From the NCBI GenBank assembly GCA_016870595.1, contig VGBI01000021.1, positions 1 to 33,482 of the forward strand: a stretch of 33,482 nt of DNA, given 5' to 3'. This document shows positions 7,451-13,806 of the stretch, piece after piece; the stretch's first letter is position 1; the number at the start of each line of letters is the position of its first letter. The notes under the pieces are model-generated. The model did no database searches, had not been told where the DNA came from, and saw only the letters and a list, made by a program, of their open reading frames with translations. Made by a program: the position numbers and the translations under genes. This DNA is from Actinomycetota bacterium. GTDB taxonomy: Bacteria; Actinomycetota; Acidimicrobiia; IMCC26256; PALSA-555.

Positions 7451-8373
7451 CGGTCGCGGATCGCGGGGTCGGCCCGCCGCCGCGGTGGGAGCCGCACCGA
7501 GTAGCGGACCAGCCACCCGATCGCGATGCACTCGGCCAGCACCTGGTCCCACTGCTCGCGCCGGGGCCCGCAACGGCCGGTGACAACCGCCTTCAGGGCG
7601 GCCGCCACCCCGAGGAGCCGGTACCGGACGGTGAACGTGGTGGTGGTGCCGTCGCGGCGCGCCGCGATGCGGCGCGCGATGCAGGCGTGACCGCGCTGAT
7701 GGACGAACGACCGGCGCCGGAGCACGCGCCGGTCGGTCGGCAGGTGGTACCGGATCACCGCGTCGTCGGCCCGGACCACGGTCGCACCGTGGTCGAGCTG
7801 CGCGGTCAGCACGAACTCAGCCTCGGTCCCACCCTGGAGGATCTCCTCGTCGAAGCCCCCGACCGCGTCGAACACCGCGCGCTCGACCCCGAAGCAGCCC
7901 CCGAACACGAGGGGGAGGTCGACGCCGTAGAAGCCGCTCGGCGGGTAGACCCTGCCCGACCGGACGTCCTCGACCTGCCCGGTCACGATCAGGTCCGGGC
8001 CCCGTCGCGCGGTCAGGTTCTCCAGCCAGTCGGGCCGCACCTCGTCGTCTCCGTCGCAGAACGCCACGAACGCGCCCCGCGAGAACGCGACCCCGGCGTT
8101 GCGGGAGCCGTTGATGTTCCGGCGATGCCCGGCACGCAGCACCGTGCAGGCCACGTCGGGGTGCGCCAGCGCCCACGCCGCGACCACGGCGCCGGTCCCG
8201 TCGGTCGAGGCGTCGTCGACGAACACGATCTCGGCGCCGGCCGCCCGGACCTGGGGCCCCAGCGCGTCGAGGGTCGCGGTGACCGACGCAGCCACGTTGC
8301 GGGCGGGCACGACCACACTGACCGCAACGGGGGCCTGCCGGTCGCCCGGCTGGGTGGTGTCGGCATCGCTCAT
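7366..8373 (-). CDS. Glycosyltransferase family 2 (GT-A fold)
   Basis: The 335-aa protein shows the GT2 nucleotide-sugar fold: SVVVPARN at residues 19-26, FVDDASTDGT at 51-60 binding the nucleotide, SRNAG at 90-94, and FCDGDDEVRPDWL from 105 holding the metal-binding DxD (DGDD). A GGCFGVERAVFDAVGGFDE segment is typical of the acceptor-side loop. No membrane anchor is seen. It probably transfers a sugar to an envelope glycan or lipid; donor and acceptor are unknown. ATG 8373 is set by CACAAT 6 nt upstream (leaderless type) and the lack of a Shine-Dalgarno. The longer track start at 8487 runs into the small gene upstream. The 3' end overlaps the convergent propeller gene. Confidence 0.85.
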   Translation of the reverse strand: MSDADTTQPGDRQAPVAVSVVVPARNVAASVTATLDALGPQVRAAGAEIVFVDDASTDGTGAVVAAWALAHPDVACTVLRAGHRRNINGSRNAGVAFSRGAFVAFCDGDDEVRPDWLENLTARRGPDLIVTGQVEDVRSGRVYPPSGFYGVDLPLVFGGCFGVERAVFDAVGGFDEEILQGGTEAEFVLTAQLDHGATVVRADDAVIRYHLPTDRRVLRRRSFVHQRGHACIARRIAARRDGTTTTFTVRYRLLGVAAALKAVVTGRCGPRREQWDQVLAECIAIGWLVRYSVRLPPRRRADPAIRDRYTVLAAPVGTAPDASPAAPPDAGSAVS

Positions 8374-8379
8374 TGGGCG

Positions 8380-8385
8380 ATTGTG
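8380..8385 (-). promoter_or_regulatory. Leaderless-type -10 (CACAAT) for GT2
   Basis: CACAAT on the minus strand is 6 nt before ATG 8373. The identical hexamer and spacing precede the nitroreductase at 20362. Confidence 0.5.
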
Positions 8386-8459
8386 GCACTGCGGGCCCAC
8401 CCGTCCCGAAGGGTCGAATTCCCCAGACTCACCGGGTGGAGGCACGCGCACGCAGAGGC

Positions 8460-8672
8460 TCAGGGCGGCGGAACGGGTCGCAGACAACCGCGGTCGTCCT
8501 CGAGGATCTCGGCGTCCTCAGCCTCGAGGTGGGCGACGAGCGAGTCGCGCAGGTGGATCGCCGCCGGGGCGAGGTCGGCCAACGCGCGCGCCTCGTGGGC
8601 GAGGGCCTCGTGGATGTCGCACCACGAGCGCAGCGGGCCGGTGATCCGCCGGGGGCTGGGGTCGTCGGCCAT
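8460..8672 (-). CDS. Small acidic helical protein, unknown function
   Basis: The 70-aa protein is not recognised. It has a good start: ATG 8672 with GGGAGGA 6 nt upstream, and a -10-like TAGGTT at 8697-8702. The sequence is rich in Ala, Leu, Glu and Asp with a helical pattern (HEALAHEARALADLAP and LVAHLEAEDAEILEDD) and two Cys. It sits between the secreted repeat protein and GT2 on the same strand. It could be a small regulatory or adaptor protein. The reading frame is short, so the chance of a spurious call remains, but start signals and composition favour a gene. Confidence 0.55.
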   Translation of the reverse strand: MADDPSPRRITGPLRSWCDIHEALAHEARALADLAPAAIHLRDSLVAHLEAEDAEILEDDRGCLRPVPPP

Positions 8673-8696
8673 GGTCGTCCTCCCGGGTCCGGGGGG

Positions 8697-8702
8697 AACC
8701 TA
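8697..8702 (-). promoter_or_regulatory. -10-like TAGGTT sharing the upstream gene's stop codon
   Basis: TAGGTT begins with the TAG stop (8702-8700) of the secreted propeller gene and lies 24 nt before ATG 8672 of the small protein. The predicted UTR holds GGGAGGA. Confidence 0.4.
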
Positions 8703-9893
8703 GGCGATCGTGGCGGGCGCTCCGGCGTCGGGCTCCGGGCCGGTCAGGGCCATCGCCAGGGTCCGCGCGGCCGTGCCGTTCTCGAAGTATCCCACGGCGA
8801 CGCACTGCCGGTCCGAGACACACGCCGCAGCGTCGAGACTGTTCTCGAGTCCGGCGCCCGGGTTCGGCGTCGCCAGCAACGTCCAGGCGCTGCCGTCCCA
8901 CGCCACGGCCATGGTCTGCCCGGACGAGCCGTCGGCGTACTCGCCCACCATCACACACAGCGACGTCGAATGACACGACACGTGGTTGACGTAGTTCGAT
9001 GCAGTTCCCACGTTGGGGGTCGACTGCAGCGTCCACGTCGACCCGTCCCACACCATCGCCAGGGTCCGGTAGTCGCCCGACATGGCCTCCCCGACCGCCA
9101 CACAGAACGACGTCGACACGCACGACAGACCGTTGAGGTAGTTCGATCCGGCGCCCACGTTGGGGGTCGACTGCAGCATCCACGTCGACCCGTTCCACAC
9201 CATCGCCGTGGTCCGGCGCGCCGTCCCGTCGTAGCCGTCACCGGCCGCGACGCAGAACGACGTCGACACGCACGACACGTCGTAGAGGCCGTTGTCCTGG
9301 CCGGGGCCGAACGAGTTCGGGGTCGCCTGCAGGGTCCAGTCCGATCCGTTCCAGACCATCGACAGGTTCTGGTCGGACGCGCCGTCGTATCCGTTTCCGA
9401 CCGCCAGGCAGTACGACGTCGACACGCACGACACCGCTCTGAGGAAGTTGTCGTTCCCGGCGAAGGCGTTCGGGGTGGTCTCGACCGTCCACACCGACCC
9501 GTCCCAGTGCAGGGCCGACGTCTCGAAGTTCGACCCCGCATCGAAGCGGCCCACCGCGACGCAGAACGACGCCGACACGCACGACACCCCGTAGAGCTTG
9601 TTCGACTGGATCCAGACGTTCGGGGTCGTCTGCGACGCCCAGGTGGAACCGTTCCAGACCAGCGCCAGGTTCTGGTCGTCGACACCGTTCGAGTAGGTAC
9701 CGACCGCGACGCAGAACGACGCCGACACGCACGACACCGACTCGAGGTAGTTCCCCTGGTCGGCGGCCGTGTTCGGCGTGGGGACCACCACCGCCGAATC
9801 GATCGCCGCACCGGTGGGCACGACCATGACCGCTGAGACCGCCAGCGCCGCCAGTGCGCCCGTCACGACCGCACGTGTCTTCAAGATGCGCAT
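8700..9893 (-). CDS. Secreted seven-repeat CVS-type beta-propeller protein
   Basis: From ATG 9893 (the track begins one codon earlier at TTG) the 397-aa product has a signal peptide (VVTGALAALAVSAVMVVPTGAA). Seven repeats of about 48 residues follow, each with SCVSxSFCVAVG, then NLALVWNGSTW and a closing TPN. Cys pairs separated by six residues recur in all seven repeats, including the divergent CHSTSLC and CVSDRQC, and suggest one disulfide per repeat outside the cell. The N-terminal piece AVVVPTPN resembles the last strand of a repeat, and the seventh repeat lacks that strand, as in propeller velcro closure. Similar repeat proteins occur in actinobacteria without known function. Its upstream region lies beside an IS3 remnant. 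Confidence 0.8.
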   Translation of the reverse strand: MRILKTRAVVTGALAALAVSAVMVVPTGAAIDSAVVVPTPNTAADQGNYLESVSCVSASFCVAVGTYSNGVDDQNLALVWNGSTWASQTTPNVWIQSNKLYGVSCVSASFCVAVGRFDAGSNFETSALHWDGSVWTVETTPNAFAGNDNFLRAVSCVSTSYCLAVGNGYDGASDQNLSMVWNGSDWTLQATPNSFGPGQDNGLYDVSCVSTSFCVAAGDGYDGTARRTTAMVWNGSTWMLQSTPNVGAGSNYLNGLSCVSTSFCVAVGEAMSGDYRTLAMVWDGSTWTLQSTPNVGTASNYVNHVSCHSTSLCVMVGEYADGSSGQTMAVAWDGSAWTLLATPNPGAGLENSLDAAACVSDRQCVAVGYFENGTAARTLAMALTGPEPDAGAPATIA

Positions 9894-9923
9894 CAACCCT
9901 GTCCTGCCGTCCGCACGGGCAGC

Positions 9924-10035
9924 GGGGTCTGCCCCGTGTTTGGTTGACGGTGGGTTTGACTGATCATGCTGCTTGACGGCTGATCTGGTCGGCGAAGGCG
10001 AGCTCGAACTCGACGGGGGTGAGCTTGCCGAGAAC
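9924..10035 (-). mobile_element. Relic of an IS3-family insertion sequence (transposase C-terminus plus end)
   Basis: On the minus strand, 10035-9964 encodes LGKLTPVEFELAFADQISRQ+AA followed by TGA, closely resembling the C-terminal end of IS3-family OrfB transposases (xLGxLTPVEFE). After the stop comes GTCAACCAAACACGGGGCAG+ACCCC, the kind of sequence found at the ends of such elements. The rest of the transposase is absent and unrelated sequence begins at once on the other side, so this is a truncated fossil. The track ORF 9964..10572 fuses this tail to antisense of the next gene. Confidence 0.7.
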
Positions 10036-10047
10036 CCGACCGGCGCC

Positions 10048-10053
10048 TAGCGT
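10048..10053 (+). promoter_or_regulatory. Leaderless-type -10 (TAGCGT) for the membrane protein
   Basis: TAGCGT is 6 nt before ATG 10060 and only 13 bp beyond the recognisable IS3 relic. Confidence 0.5.
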
Positions 10054-10059
10054 GCCCGA

Positions 10060-10602
10060 ATGTCCGTCCGGGTACCCCGCCCCGCGCCCGCCACCACGGG
10101 CGACTGGTCGCCGGCCCTCCCCGGCCTGGCACGCCTCCGCCTCGACGTCGTGGTCGTGGTCCAGGCGATCGTCACCTCGCTGATGGTCGGCATGATCTGG
10201 ACGGTGCACCTCCTGCACTACGAGCTGTTCCCGCTGGTGGGCACCGACGCATGGGACGCCTACGAATCGGCCCACGTCGATCGCATCGGCAACATCCTGT
10301 TCGGCCCGTGGCTGGTCGAGGGACTGTGCGTGCTCGTGTTGCTGCTGGCTCGTCCCCGGAACCTGCGGATCCTCGCCTTCGTGGGCGCGTTCCTGATGTT
10401 GGGCATCCTCATCGACACCGCAGCGTTCTCCGCACCGGCCCACGGCCGACTCCTGGAGCGTTGGGACCGCACCACCTACGACGACCTGATGGTCATCAAC
10501 CTCATCCGTGCGTGGCTGTGGACGGCCCGGGGCGTCGTGGCGGTCTGGATGCTGTGGCTGGTCGTTGCTCACACCCGCGCACCGCGCGTCGAGGGAGCCT
10601 GA
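10060..10602 (+). CDS. Four-helix integral membrane protein, unknown function
   Basis: The 180-aa protein has four predicted membrane segments: VVVVVQAIVTSLMVGMIW, LVEGLCVLVLLLA, ILAFVGAFLMLGILIDT and ARGVVAVWMLWLVVAH. Between helices 1 and 2 it has a His/Tyr-rich loop (HLLHYELFPLV, then WDAYESAHVDRIG), and another acidic/aromatic loop precedes helix 4. This general pattern, with His in short loops, resembles small DUF1772-like membrane proteins, but no firm family is claimed. It is a single gene, convergent with the DUF4287 gene 4 bp beyond its stop. No ribosome site is present; TAGCGT 6 nt upstream suggests leaderless expression from ATG 10060. Confidence 0.7.
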   Translation: MSVRVPRPAPATTGDWSPALPGLARLRLDVVVVVQAIVTSLMVGMIWTVHLLHYELFPLVGTDAWDAYESAHVDRIGNILFGPWLVEGLCVLVLLLARPRNLRILAFVGAFLMLGILIDTAAFSAPAHGRLLERWDRTTYDDLMVINLIRAWLWTARGVVAVWMLWLVVAHTRAPRVEGA

Positions 10603-10606
10603 CGCC

Positions 10607-11161
10607 TCAGGCCATCTCGGCGCGGCGGGCCACGACCATCCGGTCGAGCAGTGCCGCGTCGACCGGCCAACCGATCGGCACCGAGAAGGTGTGCGCCTGG
10701 ACCGTGCACCCGTTGAGCAGGGGCGCGTGCGCCTGCAGCACCTCGGTGCTGAAGGGGTTGCAGGTGAGGTGGCGGGTGGCCGCCGACACCCCGAACACGT
10801 ACCCCCCGGTGGCCCGCAGGATCGGCTGGTTCCAGGCGATCACGAGATCGAGGTCCGGATGGCGATCCGTGATCGCGGCGAAGATCGCCCGCGCGGTACC
10901 CGCCTGGTCCGGCGGGAGCGCGTCGAACCAGGCGTCGGGTGACGCCACCCGCCGGGCCGACGGCGAGCCCCGGTGGGTCATCACCACGGCGTTGGCGTGC
11001 GTCCGCGAGAACCCGTGACCGTCGCGCAGCAGCGCCATCTGCGCGTCGTACGACGCCGGACCCGCAGCGGCGAGGAGGTCGAACCAGTGCTGGACCGGCT
11101 GGCCGTGGGCCCGCTCGATCGCCGAGAAGTACCGGGCCCGGTCGCCCGGCTCGCCGCTCAC
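10607..11161 (-). CDS. DUF4287 + DUF1801 domain protein
   Basis: The 184-aa protein from GTG 11161 has two small domains. Residues about 8-65 (RYFSAIERAHGQPVQHWFDLL and GFSRTHANAVVM) match DUF4287. Residues about 75-180 (IAWNQPILRATGGYVFGVSA, then VDAALLDRMVVARRAEM) match the DUF1801 fold. Pairings of these domains are common in bacteria but have no established function. It follows the DUF6958 gene by 25 nt on the same strand, so an operon is likely. No clear Shine-Dalgarno is seen, and the long track ORF upstream of 11161 is antisense-like and rejected. The stop lies 4 bp from the stop of the convergent membrane-protein gene. Confidence 0.72.
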   Translation of the reverse strand: MSGEPGDRARYFSAIERAHGQPVQHWFDLLAAAGPASYDAQMALLRDGHGFSRTHANAVVMTHRGSPSARRVASPDAWFDALPPDQAGTARAIFAAITDRHPDLDLVIAWNQPILRATGGYVFGVSAATRHLTCNPFSTEVLQAHAPLLNGCTVQAHTFSVPIGWPVDAALLDRMVVARRAEMA

Positions 11162-11186
11162 GACGGCACGGCGCGAACGGGCGGGG

Positions 11187-11477
11187 TCACCCCCGGTACC
11201 AGCGCAACGGCTTCGCGGCCGCGTCCCGCTGCAGGATCCCCTTGGCCTCGAGGTCGAGCTGCACGGTCTTCTGCCACCAGCCGACCTTCTCCCCACCGGG
11301 CCACAGGTCGTCGGGGAGGAGCGGCCGCACCCGCTCCACCATCTCCGCCGCCGAGAGCCCGGGCGGTTCCCCGGGCGTCACCCGGAGGATGGCGTGCTTC
11401 ATCGCCTCGTACTTGGCCGCGTCGACCTGCGTGGTCCGCCCCGGGACGTTGACGTTCTCAACCGGGACCTTGGCCAC
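11187..11477 (-). CDS. DUF6958 family protein
   Basis: The 96-aa protein from GTG 11477 has GAGGAG upstream at good spacing and a -10-like TAGCCT at 11513-11518. It is rich in motifs seen in the small DUF6958 family: ENVNVPGRTTQVDAAKYEAM near the N-terminus, LWPGGEKVGWWQKTVQLDLE in the middle, and a PLRWYRG C-terminus. It has no signal or membrane segment and should be cytoplasmic. The function of the family is unknown; the conserved winged-helix-like ending suggests nucleic-acid or protein contact, but that is speculation. It is first in a two-gene set with DUF4287/DUF1801 and divergent from a lipoprotein gene. Confidence 0.72.
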   Translation of the reverse strand: MAKVPVENVNVPGRTTQVDAAKYEAMKHAILRVTPGEPPGLSAAEMVERVRPLLPDDLWPGGEKVGWWQKTVQLDLEAKGILQRDAAAKPLRWYRG

Positions 11478-11512
11478 GGCTTCTCCTCTGGCTGCTCCTC
11501 CTGCGTCCGATG

Positions 11513-11518
11513 AGGCTA
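11513..11518 (-). promoter_or_regulatory. -10-like TAGCCT upstream of the DUF6958 gene
   Basis: Minus-strand TAGCCT lies 35 nt before GTG 11477, giving a UTR of about 29 nt with a GAGGAG site. In the same 160-bp divergent gap, TGTATTCC occurs twice on the plus strand, and CACGAT is a possible -10 for the lipoprotein gene. Confidence 0.4.
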
Positions 11519-11637
11519 TCGACGTCGCCGGGCTCACCGAGTCCGGGAGTGCGGTGTATTCCCCGGGCGTCGCACGGTTCCCGTGACCCGAGGCAAGAAG
11601 ACCCCTGTATTCCACGATCCGGCTTCGAGGAGGATCC

Positions 11638-12201
11638 ATGTCCCGACGACACATCCACATCCGACGGGTATCGCTGGTCGCACTGCTCGGGGTCGTCGTG
11701 CTCCTCGCAGGCTGCGGCGGCTCCGACGAATCGGAGCGCAGGACCGGGCCGACCCGGGGAGCGACGGTGCCGGTCCCCGTCATCACGCTCCGGGTGACGA
11801 ACAACACCTCGTCGGTCCTCCAGGGAACGCCCACGTCGCCCGAGGCGGCAAACAACGGTGAGCGCGAGTTCCGAGCCGAGCCCGGCCAGCGTGCCTGTGT
11901 CGAAAGCGTCCCCGAGCGGGGTGTCCATCGGTCCGTCGTTCGAAAGGTGCAGTCGGGTGTCGGTGGTTCGGCGTGGGACCTGTCGTTCACGCGGTACGTG
12001 GAATCGGAGCCTGCCGAGGTCGGCTACACGGTCGGTGCCTGCGGCAGCAAGACGAGGGTCTCCCAAGGTCTCAGAGGTGACCAGCGGAAGGTGACCTTCG
12101 ACGTCGTCTGCGGAGGGAACAACTACCGGTTCACCGGGAACTACACCAACGACGAACAGGCCGGCGAGCTTCTCGCGGAGTACACCTTCGCCGACCGCTG
12201 A
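11638..12201 (+). CDS. Lipoprotein, unknown function
   Basis: The 187-aa protein has a textbook lipoprotein signal: basic start, hydrophobic core VSLVALLGVVVL and lipobox LLAGC with Cys26 as the lipidation site. The mature part is not recognised. It contains VITLRVTNNTSSV, which suggests a beta-sandwich edge, and several Cys (RACVE, GACGS, VVCGG) that could form disulfides outside the membrane. The start ATG 11638 has GGAGG 5 nt upstream. Codon use is a little less GC-biased than its neighbours. It stands alone, divergent from the DUF6958 operon, with the tRNA gene 130 bp downstream. Confidence 0.75.
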   Translation: MSRRHIHIRRVSLVALLGVVVLLAGCGGSDESERRTGPTRGATVPVPVITLRVTNNTSSVLQGTPTSPEAANNGEREFRAEPGQRACVESVPERGVHRSVVRKVQSGVGGSAWDLSFTRYVESEPAEVGYTVGACGSKTRVSQGLRGDQRKVTFDVVCGGNNYRFTGNYTNDEQAGELLAEYTFADR

Positions 12202-12332
12202 CGCCGGCGCCACGCCGCCTGACCGGCCCACAATCCCCGCGACTACCGTTGCGACCGCCGGCCCGGCCAGCGCACAACCCACCAAACCCGACCTGTCACC
12301 ACACCTGTCACCGCGCTTGTCGCAGGCCCCCC

Positions 12333-12405
12333 GCCCTCGTAGCTCAGGGGATAGAGCGTCGGTTTCCTAAACCGTGCGTCGCAGGTTCGAATCCTGCCGA
12401 GGGCG
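12333..12405 (+). tRNA. tRNA-Arg (anticodon CCU)
   Basis: The 73-nt gene folds fully: acceptor GCCCTCG/CGAGGGC, D-arm GCTC/GAGC, anticodon loop TTCCTAA (anticodon CCT in DNA), variable loop GCGTC, and T-arm GCAGG-TTCGAAT-CCTGC. The discriminator base is G and CCA is not encoded. It would read AGG codons, which are rare in such a genome. In the 130 bp before it, CCTGTCACC occurs twice (12292-12311), which may be promoter-related. Its 3' end is only 3 bp from the stop of the convergent SRPBCC gene. Confidence 0.95.
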
Positions 12406-12408
12406 CCC

Positions 12409-12951
12409 TCACGAGCTCGGTGAAGCAGTTCCCGCCCGTTGCGCCAGCGTTCGGAGCTGACGTCGCACCATGAGCCCGTCACCCGGTCCGAGGAACCCAC
12501 GCTCGACCAGGAACCCTCCCGGCACCCGGATCCGGGTTCGCATCCTCGTGACGAGTCGGGTGCCGGCCGGATGGGGGCGCAACTCGTAGGCCAGCGTGAA
12601 GCACATCCGACCATCGGGTCGGCCGAACTGCAGCACGAAGGCACGCGGTGGATCGACGACCGCTGCGGTGAACGACGCCGGGCCACCGGGCACGATCGAA
12701 CCGGCGACGACGTCCTGCCACTCGGGGTGCACCACCGTCGCGCTGCGCCGCCCGAGGTTGTCGAGCCAGTCGTAGCTGTACCACCCCGCGCGACCGAACC
12801 CCATCTGGCGGATCCACGGGAACACCTCGGCCGGTGGTGCCGTGATCGTCACGCAACGGGTGGCGACGGTGCGGGCATCGACGCAGAGGTCGTCACCGAC
12901 CACCGCACCTTCGATCTCGTCGGTCGTCGCGCGCCAGTCCCCGAACCACAT
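12409..12951 (-). CDS. SRPBCC (START-like) family protein
   Basis: The protein is 180 aa from ATG 12951, or 181 from GTG 12954. It belongs to the SRPBCC/START-like ligand-binding fold: RCVTITAPPAEVFPWIRQMG at the first strand and helix, GRAGWYSYDWLDNLG, then FTLAYELRPHPAGTRLVTRM as the paired C-terminal strands. Family members bind hydrophobic ligands, but substrate and partner are unknown. A -10-like TAGCCT lies 5 nt (GTG) or 8 nt (ATG) upstream, suggesting leaderless or near-leaderless expression. Its stop abuts the tRNA-Arg gene on the other strand. An alpha/beta hydrolase gene on the same strand begins at 13702 and ends just upstream. Confidence 0.78.
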   Translation of the reverse strand: MWFGDWRATTDEIEGAVVGDDLCVDARTVATRCVTITAPPAEVFPWIRQMGFGRAGWYSYDWLDNLGRRSATVVHPEWQDVVAGSIVPGGPASFTAAVVDPPRAFVLQFGRPDGRMCFTLAYELRPHPAGTRLVTRMRTRIRVPGGFLVERGFLGPGDGLMVRRQLRTLAQRAGTASPSS

Positions 12952-12959
12952 CACGGGTG

Positions 12960-12965
12960 AGGCTA
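12960..12965 (-). promoter_or_regulatory. -10-like TAGCCT for the SRPBCC gene
   Basis: Minus-strand TAGCCT sits 5 nt from GTG 12954 and 8 nt from ATG 12951, so it does not decide between the two starts. Confidence 0.4.
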
Positions 12966-12979
12966 TCCAGCCCTCCCGG

Positions 12980-13702
12980 TCAGATCGTCCGGGCGATCGC
13001 CACGAGGACGTCGACGAGGTCGTCGGGCGCCGAGAAGAACGGGGAGTGCGACGTCGGCAACGTGACCGTTGCCCCCGTGCGCCCCGCGTTGGCCTCCTGC
13101 ACCGGAACGGGGACGGTCCGGTCGTCGGTGCACAGCACGTAGGTGGACGGCACGTCGCGCCACGCGGCCCCCGTCAGCGTCGCGGCGAAGCTCGCGGTGG
13201 ACTGCGGTGAGAGCCGGGCCCGAGCGAACTCCACGTCGGCGTCGGCACAGTCGTGGTAGAAGATCTCACGCACCGCGTGGTCGGCCACCCGGACCGTGGC
13301 GCCGTCGGCGGCGGGCACGAACGCCGTCGTGATCGTCATCGACGCGGCACCCGGATCCACTCCGGCCGACGCGCCACCGATGGTCTCGCCGACGTCGGGG
13401 ACCATCGCGGCCAGGTACACGAGGTGGCCGACGTCGGCACGGCCCGCTGCGGCTTCGGTGATCACCGCGCCGCCGTACGAGTGCCCCACCAGCAGCACCG
13501 GACCGGCGCACCCGTCGAGCACCGCCCGGACGTGGGCGGCGTCGTCGGAGAGGTCGCCGACCGGTCCCGGGTCGCCGACCCCGTGGCCCGGGAGGTCGAC
13601 GACGACCGGCGTGAGCCCGGCACCGGTGAGGCCGGGGACGATCCGGTCCCAGCACCACCCGCCGTGGAACGCGCCGTGGACGAGGACGACGGTGACGGTC
13701 AT
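12980..13702 (-). CDS. Alpha/beta hydrolase (esterase/methylesterase-like)
   Basis: The 240-aa protein is a compact alpha/beta hydrolase similar to plant methylesterase and bacterial EstC-type esterases. HGAFHGGWCWDRIVP (residues 9-23) holds the oxyanion loop. GHSYGG places the nucleophile at Ser75. CTDDRTVP supplies a plausible acid at about residue 195, and TSHSPFF the catalytic His at about 221. There is no signal peptide, so it acts in the cytoplasm. The substrate is unknown, likely a small ester or a C-C bond. ATG 13702 is fixed by TACACT 6 nt upstream; the track's longer ORF to 13816 crosses the divergent promoter and is rejected. It is divergent from the SDR gene. Confidence 0.85.
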   Translation of the reverse strand: MTVTVVLVHGAFHGGWCWDRIVPGLTGAGLTPVVVDLPGHGVGDPGPVGDLSDDAAHVRAVLDGCAGPVLLVGHSYGGAVITEAAAGRADVGHLVYLAAMVPDVGETIGGASAGVDPGAASMTITTAFVPAADGATVRVADHAVREIFYHDCADADVEFARARLSPQSTASFAATLTGAAWRDVPSTYVLCTDDRTVPVPVQEANAGRTGATVTLPTSHSPFFSAPDDLVDVLVAIARTI

Positions 13703-13708
13703 CGCCGG

Positions 13709-13714
13709 AGTGTA
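13709..13714 (-). promoter_or_regulatory. Leaderless-type -10 (TACACT) for the hydrolase
   Basis: Minus-strand TACACT is 6 nt before ATG 13702. Confidence 0.5.
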
Positions 13715-13794
13715 GGGAGGGGCGGGCCCGGCGTGCGGGGCTGCACGGGTGGACGGCACGCCGGGCGGACGGCGCGCCGGAGCCGGGCGTCGGG

Positions 13795-13800
13795 CAGAAT
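13795..13800 (+). promoter_or_regulatory. Leaderless-type -10 (CAGAAT) for the SDR gene
   Basis: CAGAAT is 6 nt before ATG 13807, with no Shine-Dalgarno. Confidence 0.45.
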
Positions 13801-13806
13801 GCGGCC

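Noticed and set aside
9897-9923. Riboswitch-like pair of hairpins before the repeat-protein gene
   Set aside because: CGGGG-CAGA-CCCCG and CTGCC/GGCAG overlap the IS3 end and match no riboswitch consensus I know.
12249-12473. Plus-strand ORF containing VAQGIERRFPKPCVAGSNPA
   Set aside because: It is translated tRNA-Arg sequence, another common annotation artefact.
12243-12686. Minus-strand ORF containing GRIRTCDARFRKPTLYPLSY
   Set aside because: This is the well-known false protein read antisense through a tRNA-Arg gene and its flank.
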